A stretch of 33,734 nt of DNA, from contig VBEC01000075.1 of assembly GCA_005883615.1 (NCBI GenBank), positions 1 through 33,734 on the forward strand, written 5' to 3'. This stretch comes from Chloroflexota bacterium (GTDB lineage Bacteria > Chloroflexota > Limnocylindria > Limnocylindrales > CSP1-4). The notes beneath the pieces are model-generated. The model had not been told where the DNA came from and ran no database searches. It saw only the letters and a list, made by a program, of their open reading frames with translations. A program made the translations under genes and the position numbers. Of the stretch, positions 16,542 through 24,746 are shown one piece after another. Each line of letters opens with the position of its first letter. The stretch's first letter is position 1.

Positions 16542-17513
16542 ATGACCGGTTCAATCCGCCGTCGCTCCGGCGCGCTCCTCGGACTCGTCGCCCTCGCCGC
16601 ATTCGTCGGCGCATGTTCGTCGGGAGCCGTGCCGGCCCCTCTCTCCAAGGCCGGGAATCCGGCTGCCCAACCGGCGGCAAGCGGTGGGAGCGAGGCGGCG
16701 CGTGCGTCTGCCGGCGCGACGGGCGATTCAGCGGCATACGGTTCGGGCTCCACCCAGTACACCCAGCAGGACGTCCTCCAGGACAGCGCGTACATCGTGA
16801 AAACGGGAACGATGACCGTTGAGGTCCAGCATCTCGACGCGGCTCTCCTCGCCGCACGTGCAGCAATTACGGGGCTGGGTGGCTACATCGCCGGTTCGCA
16901 ACAGGTCAACAGCGACGATCGCTCGACGGCATCGATCACCTTCCGCGTCCCGGTCGCCCGCTGGGAAGAGGCCCTCGACGTCATCCGGAAGCTCGACTCC
17001 GCGAAGCTCATGGACATGCAGACGAATTCGGTCGAGGTGACCGGCCAGGTGCTCGACATCGGCGCCCGAATCGACAACCTGCGGGCTACCGAACGCCAGC
17101 TCCAGCTGATCATGGGCAAGGCCGTGAAGATCGGGGACATCCTCGAAGTCCAGTCGAAGCTCACGGACGTGCAGGGCCAGATCGAACAGCTGTCCACGCA
17201 GCAGTCGCACCTCAAGCAGCAGGCCGCCCTGTCGACCCTTGCCGTCGTCTTCTCGACGCCGGCGCCGAAAGCGGTCACCGAGACCTCCAAGGGTTGGGAC
17301 CCGTCGGCCGAGCTGGACCACGCGGTCGCCCAACTCCTCGGCCTCGGACAGTCACTGGCGACCGGAAGCATCTGGTTCGGGATCGTGTGGCTGCCCGTGT
17401 TGATCGGCCTTGGCTTGATCGCCCTTGTGATCAGGTTCGCGATGGCCCGATTGGGGATTCGGCGTCGCCCGGACGACGGTCCTGGAGCCGAGCCCGCGAT
17501 ACCAGCCGCCTGA
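16542..17513 (+). CDS. DUF4349 domain-containing lipoprotein
   Basis: The product is 323 aa and its function is unknown. A signal peptide with a lipobox ends at FVGAC (Cys25), so it should be lipid-anchored on the outer face of the membrane. Residues 26-75 are a low-complexity Ala/Gly/Ser linker. The DUF4349 region (about 80-240) has YIVKTGTMTVEV, a beta-rich GGYIAGSQQ segment, and a long predicted coiled coil (about 170-228, starting VLDIGARIDNLRATERQL). A transmembrane helix follows at about 276-300, then a basic tail. ATG 16542 has GGGAG about eight bases upstream. It is convergent with the hydrolase gene at 17604. Some members of this family are linked to envelope stress, consistent with the ECF-like promoter. 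Confidence 0.9.
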   Translation: MTGSIRRRSGALLGLVALAAFVGACSSGAVPAPLSKAGNPAAQPAASGGSEAARASAGATGDSAAYGSGSTQYTQQDVLQDSAYIVKTGTMTVEVQHLDAALLAARAAITGLGGYIAGSQQVNSDDRSTASITFRVPVARWEEALDVIRKLDSAKLMDMQTNSVEVTGQVLDIGARIDNLRATERQLQLIMGKAVKIGDILEVQSKLTDVQGQIEQLSTQQSHLKQQAALSTLAVVFSTPAPKAVTETSKGWDPSAELDHAVAQLLGLGQSLATGSIWFGIVWLPVLIGLGLIALVIRFAMARLGIRRRPDDGPGAEPAIPAA

Positions 17514-17603
17514 GGGAGCTTCGGAGACGTGCGATCGGAGCAGGTCCCAGGCCGGGTGCAGGGTCGGACGCCTGGCAGCGCGAGACTGGGTCCATGAGGC
17601 GGG

Positions 17604-18386
17604 TCAGGCCGTGGCGGCCCCGGATGAGTGAGCCTCGATGAAGCGGCGGACCTCGGCCCAGGCTTCGGCCGACGTCTTGGCGAACTCGTCCGCCTTGCGA
17701 TCGAAGAAGCTGTGCGGCGCGCCGGGGTAGATCACGACCCGATGCTCCACCCCGGCGTTCTCCAGGGCGCGCTCGAAGTCGTGCGCCGCTGACGTCGGGA
17801 TGCCCTGGTCCGCCCCGCCGAACATCGCCAGGATCGGATTCTTCATCTGCGCCGCGGCCTCGGCCGGCGCCGGCATGCCGCTTCGGTGCGGGCCGACCGG
17901 CCACCCGTAGAAGCCGATCGATCCGGCCAATCCAAGGGCCATGGTCGGCGTCAGGAACGACAACCTGCCGCCGAAGCAGAAACCGACGGTGAACAGCTTC
18001 TCAACCGACCCACCCTCCGGGCTGCGCAGGTACTGGGCGGCCGCAGTGATGTCGGCCGTCAGTCCGTCGATCGTCGTCTGCGGGATATGCTCGCTGTTGT
18101 CGAAGTCGGGGCCGCGCCGGCCCAGCCCGGCTGTTCGCCCGAAGTAGTCGATGGCGACCGCGTCCACGCCGATCTCGGCAAACCGGAGCGCCAGATCCTC
18201 GTAGTAGATGTGCAGCCCGCGGACATCGGGCAGGACGATCATCCCGGCGCCGGTCGGCTTCGCCGCGCGGGCCGAGAAGGCCGTGTAGCGGTTTCCGTCG
18301 GCCGCCTGCAGGACCATCTCCGCCGAGTCGGCGGCGCCGCCTTCGATCGGGCTGATCGGCGGCCGGCTGTCGAGATCGAAACACAT
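17604..18386 (-). CDS. Dienelactone hydrolase family protein
   Basis: The product is 260 aa, an alpha/beta-hydrolase of the dienelactone hydrolase family with a Cys-Asp-His triad. The nucleophile elbow is GFCFGG (C137), the acid is in GGADQGIP (D193) and the base is in APHSFFD (H225). Family members open lactones such as dienelactone in chloroaromatic degradation, but many have other or unknown substrates, and no aromatic-degradation genes are nearby. I chose ATG 18386 because GGAGGT lies eight bases upstream (18400-18395). An ATG at 18422 would lie upstream of that site. It is divergent from lysC and convergent with the DUF4349 gene. Confidence 0.9.
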   Translation of the reverse strand: MCFDLDSRPPISPIEGGAADSAEMVLQAADGNRYTAFSARAAKPTGAGMIVLPDVRGLHIYYEDLALRFAEIGVDAVAIDYFGRTAGLGRRGPDFDNSEHIPQTTIDGLTADITAAAQYLRSPEGGSVEKLFTVGFCFGGRLSFLTPTMALGLAGSIGFYGWPVGPHRSGMPAPAEAAAQMKNPILAMFGGADQGIPTSAAHDFERALENAGVEHRVVIYPGAPHSFFDRKADEFAKTSAEAWAEVRRFIEAHSSGAATA

Positions 18387-18503
18387 CGCGGAGCACCTCC
18401 GGGCATCATTCGGATGGTCCATTTTCCCAGCGAGTCGCTGCCCGCGCCTTGCGCCGTGCCATCGTCGTCAAAGCCAGTTTCGAGCGGCGGCCGAAGGAGC
18501 CGC

Positions 18504-18512
18504 TGCTAGAAT
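18504..18512 (+). promoter_or_regulatory. Extended -10 promoter of lysC implying a leaderless transcript
   Basis: TGCTAGAAT has its -10 hexamer TAGAAT ending seven bases (CCCTCGA) before the lysC ATG. Transcription should therefore start on the A of the start codon, and no Shine-Dalgarno is present. This is likely the main promoter for the gene run that continues through accDA/accC and the fab genes. Confidence 0.6.
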
Positions 18513-18519
18513 CCCTCGA

Positions 18520-19812
18520 ATGCCAGCCCCGCTTGTCGTGCAGAAGTTCGGTGGATCGAGCCTCGCCGACGCGGATCGCATCCGGCGCGTGGCGCGGCGG
18601 ATCGCCCGCGAGCGGGCAACGGGTTCGGATCTCGTGGTCGTCGTGTCGGCGATGGGCGACACGACCGACGAACTGCTGGCACTCGCGGCAGGTATCACGG
18701 ATGAGCCCGACTCGCGCGAGCTGGATGTGCTCCTCGCAACCGGCGAGCACCAGTCGGCAACGCTCCTGTCGATGGCCCTGCACGCCCTCGGCCTGCCGGC
18801 CATCAGCCTCAGCGGGCCGCAAGCCGGCATCACGACGGACGGTCGCTACGGCAGGGCGCGGATCGCGGACATCGAACCGCGCCGCATGCGGGCCGAGCTC
18901 GAGCAGGGCAAGATCGTCATCGTCGCCGGGTTCCAGGGCATGAGCGAAGCCAGCGCCGCCGACGCGGAGATCACCACGCTCGGCCGAGGTGGCTCGGATA
19001 CCACGGCCGTCGCCCTGGCGGCTCGGCTCGGAGCGGATCGCTGCCAGATCTTCACGGATGTCCGGGGCATCTTCACGGCCGATCCCCGGATCGTCACGGA
19101 TGCCAGGCAGTTGCCGGTGATTGGCTACGAGGAGATGCTGGAGCTGGCCGGACAGGGCGCCCAGGTGATGCAAACCCGGGCCGTAGAGCTCGGCTGGGTC
19201 AACGGCGTCGTAATCGAGGTGTTGAGCTCGTTCGAGGATGCGCCCGGCACGCTCATCGAGGAGGACCCGTTCGTGGAGCAGCGCAACAAGGTTCGCGGAC
19301 TTGCCCACGACCGCAACGTGGCCAAGGTGACCCTGGTCGAGGTACCGGATCGGCCGGGCGTGGCGCATGCCGTCTTCGCCCCGCTCGCCGAAGCGGGCAT
19401 CAACGTCGACATGATCGTTCAGAACGTGGGCCATCGCGGCGCCACGGACCTCTCCTTCACAATCCCCGAAGTCGAACTGGCGAGGGCCAAGCGCATTCTC
19501 GATCGTGTCGTGCGCGAGCTCGGCTTCCGCGAGATGACGACGGACTCATCCGTCGCCAAGGTGTCGATCGTCGGGGCCGGGGTCCAGAACGCGCCGGGCT
19601 ACGCTGCGCGAATGTTCGGTGCCCTGGCCACGGCGAAGGTGAACATCGAGATGATCACGACGTCGGAAATCCGGATCACTTGCATGATCGCCGAGGACGA
19701 CCTCGAAACCGCGGTGCGCGCGCTGCACGAGGCGTTCGAGCTCGAGAAACCGGACGAGCTCACGGTCGGCGCGTCGGCGGACGGGCCGAACGCGGGAGCC
19801 GTCGCATCCTGA
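18520..19812 (+). CDS. lysC: Aspartate kinase
   Basis: The product is 430 aa and catalyses the first step of the aspartate pathway (Lys, Met, Thr, diaminopimelate). The catalytic domain opens with VVQKFGGSSLADADRI. It contains VVVVSAMGDTTDELL and ITTLGRGGSDTTAVALAA, the signature near residues 149-166, plus FTDVRGIFTADPRIV. Two ACT domains follow: about 265-335 (VTLVEVPDRPGVAHAVFAPL) and about 345-415 (VSIVGAGVQNAPGYAARMF). These should bind lysine and/or threonine. ATG 18520 directly follows a -10 element. birA begins two bases after the stop. In related bacteria lysC also yields a separate regulatory subunit from an internal start; that cannot be judged here. Confidence 0.96.
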   Translation: MPAPLVVQKFGGSSLADADRIRRVARRIARERATGSDLVVVVSAMGDTTDELLALAAGITDEPDSRELDVLLATGEHQSATLLSMALHALGLPAISLSGPQAGITTDGRYGRARIADIEPRRMRAELEQGKIVIVAGFQGMSEASAADAEITTLGRGGSDTTAVALAARLGADRCQIFTDVRGIFTADPRIVTDARQLPVIGYEEMLELAGQGAQVMQTRAVELGWVNGVVIEVLSSFEDAPGTLIEEDPFVEQRNKVRGLAHDRNVAKVTLVEVPDRPGVAHAVFAPLAEAGINVDMIVQNVGHRGATDLSFTIPEVELARAKRILDRVVRELGFREMTTDSSVAKVSIVGAGVQNAPGYAARMFGALATAKVNIEMITTSEIRITCMIAEDDLETAVRALHEAFELEKPDELTVGASADGPNAGAVAS

Positions 19813-19814
19813 CG

Positions 19815-20711
19815 ATGCTGACGTTCCTGTCGCGCCGAGAACGCTTCACGATCGTCGGGTCGACCAACGACGTCGTGCGGGCCTGGCTCGATTCGGGCAC
19901 CCCCGAGGTGTGCCTGGCCGTCGCGGACGAGCAGTCCGCGGGCCGAGGACGCGCGGGCCGGTCCTGGTATGCCCCGCGCGGTGGCGGACTGCTGCTGTCG
20001 CTGGGCTTCCGCCCGATCTGGTTGTCGCCTGGCCACGCCTGGCGGCTCGCGGCGCTGACCTCCCTCGCAATGGCCGGCGCCGGCGAGGAGGTGGCCGGCC
20101 TGCGTCCGCGAGCCATCTCACTCAAATGGCCGAATGACCTGTTCGGGGCTGGACGCACAGGTCCGGCGAAACTAGCCGGTGTTCTCGGCGAGACGGATGG
20201 CCTTGGCACGGACGATCCACGGGCGATCATCGGGATCGGGGTGAACGGCGATTGGCGGGAAGCCGATTTCCCGAATCTCCTGGCGGCCGACATGACCAGC
20301 CTTCGCGAGGCCGGCGGAGGGCACCCCCTCGATCACGGTGCCCTGCTCGAAGCATTCATCGAGCGGCTCGAGGTCGCGGTGAACGCGCTGCGTGCCGGCC
20401 GTTTCGATTCGGCGGATTGGATCGCACGACAGCTGACGACCGGCCGGCTGTGCACGCTCGAATTCCCCGATTCGTCGCGCGAGACGGTGATGGCGACGGG
20501 CGTCGACGCCGATTCGGGGGCGCTGCTCGTGGAGTCCCCGGACGATCCGGGAGAGCGGCGAGCCATCCTGAGCGGCGAGGTCCGCCACGTTCGCGTCGCC
20601 GGGCAGCCGAGGATGCCCGATGGCCAGCCGGGCATCGCCGGCGAGCAGGACCTCCGTTCCCCGGCCGCTGCGGTGAGTGCCCATCGCGGCCGGACCGGCG
20701 GGGAGGTGTAA
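19815..20711 (+). CDS. birA: Biotin--[acetyl-CoA-carboxylase] ligase, monofunctional (no HTH)
   Basis: The product is 298 aa and attaches biotin to the BCCP lysine using ATP. Visible are the biotinyl-AMP loop GRGRAGRSW (about 43-51), LKWPNDLF (about 103-110) and AKLAGVLGE (about 118-126), followed by IGIGVNG. There is no N-terminal winged-helix domain, so it cannot act as a BirA repressor. The C-terminal domain is present, and the last 40 residues after GEVRHVRVAG are an unrelated Gly/Pro/Arg-rich tail. ATG 19815 is two bases after the lysC stop. Placement just before the acetyl-CoA carboxylase genes fits its role of modifying AccB. Confidence 0.93.
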   Translation: MLTFLSRRERFTIVGSTNDVVRAWLDSGTPEVCLAVADEQSAGRGRAGRSWYAPRGGGLLLSLGFRPIWLSPGHAWRLAALTSLAMAGAGEEVAGLRPRAISLKWPNDLFGAGRTGPAKLAGVLGETDGLGTDDPRAIIGIGVNGDWREADFPNLLAADMTSLREAGGGHPLDHGALLEAFIERLEVAVNALRAGRFDSADWIARQLTTGRLCTLEFPDSSRETVMATGVDADSGALLVESPDDPGERRAILSGEVRHVRVAGQPRMPDGQPGIAGEQDLRSPAAAVSAHRGRTGGEV

Positions 20712-20715
20712 CGGC

Positions 20716-21384
20716 GTGCCGCGGCCGGTGTTTTGGAAGGTAGGCGCCACAGATGGGATCAGGCGCTCGCAGATCGCCCACCTCGATCGGGATCGCGGCC
20801 TCGTCGTCGAAGCTCGGCGCGACCCGACAGCGTTCGAACCCCTGTATCGCAGGTACCTCGCCCAAGTGTATTCATACGCCTACTACGAGCTCGGCGACCA
20901 TCACGAGGCGGAAGACGCAACCGAGCGGACCTTCCTCTTCGCGTTGAGTGGACTGCCCCGGTTCCAGGAGCGCGCCCACCCGGAGGACGGCCAGGGCGCC
21001 TCGACCTTCCGGGTCTGGCTGTTCAGGATCGCGCGCAACGTCGTGGCCAATCAACGGCGTGGGCGCCGCCGGCATCGATGGGCGCCGCTCGAAGCTGCGT
21101 CCGCGGTGGCCGATCCGATGGACGTCGAAGGCCGGGCAACCGACCGCGCTGCCGCGGCCGACGCCTGGGCCGCTGTCGGCCGCTTGCCCGGCGACCGGCG
21201 ACGAGCGGTCGTGCTGCGCTTCGTGGACGAGATGTCGACGGCCGAGATCGCCGGCATCCTCGGACGCTCGGAGGGTGCGGTGCGCGTCCTCATCCATCGC
21301 GCGCTCCGCAGCGTCGCTCGCGACCTGGACAAGCGCGAGGCCTCGTTCACGCCCGCGGAGTTGCCCGGGAACCCAGCCCGGTGA
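20716..21384 (+). CDS. RNA polymerase sigma-70 family factor, ECF subfamily
   Basis: The product is 222 aa. Sigma region 2 spans about 38-115 (FEPLYRRYLAQVYSYAYYEL, then AEDATERTFLFAL and WLFRIARNVVANQRR). Region 4 spans about 147-203 (LPGDRRRAVVLRFVDEMS, then the helix-turn-helix TAEIAGILGRSEGAVRVLIHRALRSV). There is no region 1 or 3, as expected for ECF factors. GTG 20716 is set by GGGAGG (20701-20706) nine bases upstream, at the end of birA. The stop overlaps the GTG of the next gene (GTGA), the classic arrangement of a sigma factor with its anti-sigma. A candidate target promoter lies at 16472. The activating signal is unknown. Confidence 0.9.
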   Translation: MPRPVFWKVGATDGIRRSQIAHLDRDRGLVVEARRDPTAFEPLYRRYLAQVYSYAYYELGDHHEAEDATERTFLFALSGLPRFQERAHPEDGQGASTFRVWLFRIARNVVANQRRGRRRHRWAPLEAASAVADPMDVEGRATDRAAAADAWAAVGRLPGDRRRAVVLRFVDEMSTAEIAGILGRSEGAVRVLIHRALRSVARDLDKREASFTPAELPGNPAR

Positions 21385-21938
21385 CGCTGCCGATCCACGA
21401 TCGTGTCGAGGCGGAGGCACTCCTGACCGATCACTACCTGGAGTCGCTCCTGGCTGCGCACGATCGTCACGCCCAGGACATCCCATTCGACACCGCGCTC
21501 GATTCCGACGTCCGCCGCGCGGCGGCCAAGCTCCGCTCGAATCTGACCCGCGTTCACCCGTCATTCCGATTCGAGGAACGGCTGGCGGCCAGCCTGGCCG
21601 AGGCGGCGGCGCGTCTCCGGCTGGCGCCCGCGGCGGGCGGCGAGTCTGGCGCGCGCCGATACGAAGGTCTGGACTATGACCCGGCCGACCGGGACATCCA
21701 GATGGACCCACATGACGGCGACCCGACGCCCAGGGGTCGAGTCACGCATCCGTCGCGGCCGCTACTCATCGGGGGTGCCCTGACGTCCGCTGCGCTGTCG
21801 ATCGCCGGAGCGGCCTACGTAGCCTGGCGAAGAAGCCGGCCGACATCCTCAGCGATGGAGCGCGCCGTGCGCCTGGCACATCGCCAGCGGGCCGTGCGCG
21901 CCGCCTCGGGAGCGATCGCTCGGCGGGGCCTCGACTGA
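21381..21938 (+). CDS. Putative anti-sigma factor, single-pass membrane protein
   Basis: The product is 185 aa and not a recognised named family. The N-terminal 120 residues are soluble and largely helical, with HPSFRFEERLAASLAEAAARLR at about 59-80. A single transmembrane helix follows (about 127-149, LLIGGALTSAALSIAGAAYVAW), then a short, strongly basic tail. There is no HxxxCxxC zinc motif, so it is not a standard ZAS-type anti-sigma. The anti-sigma call rests on the four-base overlap with the ECF sigma gene, the single membrane span and the soluble N-domain. The basic tail after the span would favour an N-out or hairpin topology, leaving orientation unclear. accD starts on the last base of its stop. 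Confidence 0.55.
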   Translation: MTLPIHDRVEAEALLTDHYLESLLAAHDRHAQDIPFDTALDSDVRRAAAKLRSNLTRVHPSFRFEERLAASLAEAAARLRLAPAAGGESGARRYEGLDYDPADRDIQMDPHDGDPTPRGRVTHPSRPLLIGGALTSAALSIAGAAYVAWRRSRPTSSAMERAVRLAHRQRAVRAASGAIARRGLD

Positions 21939-23053
21939 TGCCTATCAAGCTGCCGTCGTTCCGCGGACGCCGCGACGCCTATCCCCCCGACCTGTGGACG
22001 AAGTGCCCGAGCTGCGGCGAGATGCTGTTCAACAAGCAGCTCGACAAGGTGGACCGGGTCTGCCCCAGCTGCGGCCACCACTTCCGCCTGTCGGCACGCT
22101 CGCGGCTCGGCTTGCTCCTTGATCGCGACAGCTTCCAGGAGCGCGACGAGGGCCTGCAGTCGCTGGATCCTCTTGGCTTCGTCGACCAGAAGTCGTATCC
22201 CGATCGCGTTGCCGCTGCTCAGCTGGCCACCGGGATGCGCGATGCGGCCGTGTGGGGGATCGGCACCATCGAGGCCAGGCGAGTGGCGATCGCCGTAATG
22301 GACTTCGCGTTCATGGGCGGCTCGATGGGCAGCGTGGTGGGCGAAAAGGTCACGCGAGCCGCCGAGGCCGCCCTGGACGAGCGAATCCCGCTCATCGTGG
22401 TCTCGGCATCGGGCGGTGCGCGGATGCAGGAGGGAACGCTCGCCCTGATGCAGCTGGCCAAGACCGTGGCCGCACTCGAGCGACTTCGGGCCGAGGGTGT
22501 TCCATACATTTCCGTTCTCACTGACCCGACGACCGGCGGCGTGTTCGCCTCGTTCGCCGTCCTGGGCGATGTGAATCTCGCGGAACCGAACGCGCTGATC
22601 GGCTTCGCCGGCGCCCGCGTGTCCGCGGGCACGATCTCCACCGAGCTGCCGGAAGGCTTCCAGCGCTCCGAGTTCCTGTTCCGCCATGGCTTCGTCGATC
22701 GAGTCGTGCACCGCAGCGACCTGCGGGCCGAAGTGTCGACTCTGCTCGGTTTCCTCGTGCCTATTGGATTCGACGAGACGCCGGGCGAAGGCACGCTCGT
22801 ACCTGGTTTCCGGCCGTTGTCCTTCCTGACCTCATTGGCCGAACGCGTGTCGGCGGACCTGAGCGGCGATGGCGACGGGCGGGGCCGAACAGCCAACGGT
22901 CGGCCGAGCGCTCAAGGCGCACTCGAGGGCAACGGTCGCCCGAAGCCGCCAGGCCAGCCCATTCCAGCCTCCAATCCGGAACCGGCCGACCCGCAACCCG
23001 CCGAGCCCCAGCCGTCGACCACCCCGGCAGGCTCGGAGCGCGAACGTGGTTGA
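21938..23053 (+). CDS. accD: Acetyl-CoA carboxylase carboxyltransferase subunit beta
   Basis: The product is 371 aa. With AccA it transfers the carboxyl group from carboxybiotin to acetyl-CoA. The N-terminal four-cysteine zinc ribbon is visible as CPSCGEML and CPSCGHHF (C23, C26, C42, C45). The crotonase-like core has VVSASGGARMQEGTLALMQLAK, SVLTDPTTGGVFASFAVLGD and the GFAGARVSAGTI block. It is about 80 residues longer than E. coli AccD because of a Pro/Gly/Gln-rich disordered tail from about residue 308. ATG 21938 uses the last base of the upstream stop. Its end overlaps accA by eight bases. Confidence 0.95.
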   Translation: MPIKLPSFRGRRDAYPPDLWTKCPSCGEMLFNKQLDKVDRVCPSCGHHFRLSARSRLGLLLDRDSFQERDEGLQSLDPLGFVDQKSYPDRVAAAQLATGMRDAAVWGIGTIEARRVAIAVMDFAFMGGSMGSVVGEKVTRAAEAALDERIPLIVVSASGGARMQEGTLALMQLAKTVAALERLRAEGVPYISVLTDPTTGGVFASFAVLGDVNLAEPNALIGFAGARVSAGTISTELPEGFQRSEFLFRHGFVDRVVHRSDLRAEVSTLLGFLVPIGFDETPGEGTLVPGFRPLSFLTSLAERVSADLSGDGDGRGRTANGRPSAQGALEGNGRPKPPGQPIPASNPEPADPQPAEPQPSTTPAGSERERG

Positions 23054-24074
23054 TCGGCTCCTCGGCCGCGGCGGCCGGCATCCAGAGGCGAGCCTCGGGA
23101 CCGAGCAACCGGAGGATCCCAAGGCGGCTGTCTGGGCGCGCGTCCAGCTGGCGCGCAACCTCAAGCGGCCGCACACGCTCGAGCTGGTCGCCGCGATGGC
23201 CGACGAGTTCGTCGAGCTCCACGGCGACCGCCTGTTCGGCGAGGACGAGGCGGTCGTTGCCGGCCTGGCCCGGATCGACGGCCGCCGGGTCGTGGTGATC
23301 GGCCAGCAGAAGGGTGCCGAGACCGAGGAGAACATCCGCCGCAACTTCGGGATGCCCCATCCGGAGGGCTATCGCAAGGCGACGCGGCTGATGGAGCTCG
23401 CCGAGCGCTTCCGCCTGCCGGTGGTCTCCTTCGTCGACGTGCCGGGGGCAAACCCCGGTCCGGAATCGGAGGAGCGCGGGATCGCCGAGTCAATCGCCCG
23501 CTCGATCGGGCTCATGAGCAGGCTCCGCACCCCGATCCTCGCGGTCATCACCGGCGAGGGCGGTTCGGGCGGAGCGCTCGCCATCGCCGTGGCGGACGTG
23601 GTCATTGCACTCGAGAATGCCGTCTACTCGGTGATCAGCCCCGAGGGATGCGCCGCCATCCTGTGGCGGACGCCCGATCAGGCGTCGACGGCGGCCCTTG
23701 CCATGAAGATGACCGCCCAGGACCAGCTGGCCCTTGGCGTCGTGGACGTGGTCGTGCCCGAGCCGGGCGCCGGTGCACACACCGACGCCGCCGAGACGGC
23801 TCGCCGGCTGAAGGTCGCCATCGTCGCCGAGCTCGACCGGCTGGGTCGCCTGCCACTGGACGAGCTGATCGATCAGCGCTACCAGCGGTACCGGGGCCTC
23901 GGCGCATTCACGGTCGTGACCTCCGCTCCGGTCGCGGCCCCAGAGCGGCCGGGTCTGGTGGATCGCCTTCGAGACCTCCTCGAAGCTGGCCTGCAGGGCC
24001 TGGGGGGGCCGCCGGCCGGCGCGGGTCGAGGGCAGGACGACATGCCCGATCCACCCGCCAGGGACGAGGTCTAA
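23046..24074 (+). CDS. accA: Acetyl-CoA carboxylase carboxyltransferase subunit alpha
   Basis: The product is 342 aa and the partner of AccD in the carboxyltransferase half-reaction. Core blocks are WARVQLARNLKRPHTLELV, FVELHGDRLFGEDEAVVAGLA, GQQKGAETEENIRRNFGMPHPEGYRKA, FVDVPGANPGPESEERG, ITGEGGSGGALAIAVADVV and SVISPEGCAAILWR, all highly typical of AccA. GTG 23046 lies inside the accD tail with CGGAG just upstream. Initiation overlapping the accD stop by eight bases should help keep the two subunits stoichiometric. A C-terminal Gly/Pro-rich tail of about 30 residues is extra. Confidence 0.95.
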   Translation: MVDRLLGRGGRHPEASLGTEQPEDPKAAVWARVQLARNLKRPHTLELVAAMADEFVELHGDRLFGEDEAVVAGLARIDGRRVVVIGQQKGAETEENIRRNFGMPHPEGYRKATRLMELAERFRLPVVSFVDVPGANPGPESEERGIAESIARSIGLMSRLRTPILAVITGEGGSGGALAIAVADVVIALENAVYSVISPEGCAAILWRTPDQASTAALAMKMTAQDQLALGVVDVVVPEPGAGAHTDAAETARRLKVAIVAELDRLGRLPLDELIDQRYQRYRGLGAFTVVTSAPVAAPERPGLVDRLRDLLEAGLQGLGGPPAGAGRGQDDMPDPPARDEV

Positions 24075-24077
24075 GTC

Positions 24078-24746
24078 GTGGCCGAGGGAGCTGGGCGGGC
24101 GCGGAGTGGATCGCGCTCGAAGACCGATCGCCTGGCCGACCACGACGCCATCGAGCGCCTGGCCGACGAGCTGCTGCCGGCCCTCATGGCGAAGCTCGGC
24201 GCGAGCGGCCTTGGCGAGATGGAGGTTCGGGAAGGGCGCTGGAAGGTCCGCCTTCGGCGGCCAGCGTCAAGCCAGGAAGCGAGCGGGACGAGCGGCCGCC
24301 GCTCGACCGATCGCCCCTCTCGCGCGCAACCCGGTCATGCCGGCCATGGACACTCCCCCTCGGCCGTCGAAAAGCACCGGCCGGGACGTGAAGCGCGGGC
24401 GGTGAGCTCCGGCAACGGGGCGCGTCCTAACGATGGAGCGAGCGCGCCGGAGACACTGCCCGCCGGCCGCCGAACCGTGGCAACCTCGCCCGCGGTCGGC
24501 ATCTTCCATCCCCGGACGGACGTGCGGCCCGGAGCCTGGGTCCGCGCCGGCGACCGCCTCGGCTCGGTGGACGTCCTGGGCGTCCCGCAGGAAGTCGTGG
24601 CGCCGGTGGACGGCGTGCTGGGCGCCAGCCTCGTCGAATCCGGTGACGCGGTCGAATATGGTCAGGAGCTCGTCCTGATCGAGCTCGCGGGGGTCACGTC
24701 GGGCGGCCAGGGCGGCGGCTCATCGGGCGCGGCCGAGGACGCCTGA
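24078..24746 (+). CDS. Biotin-less BCCP paralogue (biotinyl-lysine motif missing)
   Basis: The product is 222 aa with a complete BCCP architecture. The N-terminal helical part, AIERLADELLPALMAKLG through MEVREGRWKVRLRRP (about 24-62), corresponds to the N-terminal BCCP region. A disordered linker (about 63-135) and a C-terminal biotinyl/lipoyl fold (about 137-203) follow. The hairpin that should carry EAMKM/L reads SVDVLGVPQEV (163-173). Aligned without gaps to the canonical BCCP at 28713 (LIEAMKLFNEI), the modified Lys position is Gly168. It therefore cannot be biotinylated at the normal site. It sits where accB is expected, three bases after accA (GTG start), and its stop overlaps the accC start (TGATG), so it should be made with the carboxylase. 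A structural or inhibitory subunit, like the plant BADC proteins, is the best guess. Confidence 0.8.
   Translation: MAEGAGRARSGSRSKTDRLADHDAIERLADELLPALMAKLGASGLGEMEVREGRWKVRLRRPASSQEASGTSGRRSTDRPSRAQPGHAGHGHSPSAVEKHRPGREARAVSSGNGARPNDGASAPETLPAGRRTVATSPAVGIFHPRTDVRPGAWVRAGDRLGSVDVLGVPQEVVAPVDGVLGASLVESGDAVEYGQELVLIELAGVTSGGQGGGSSGAAEDA

Noticed and set aside
17514-17603. CCAGGC/GCCTGG inverted repeat (17547-17552 and 17570-17575) as a bidirectional terminator
   Set aside because: The stem is only 6 bp around 17 bases with no U-tract on either strand, so it is too weak to call.
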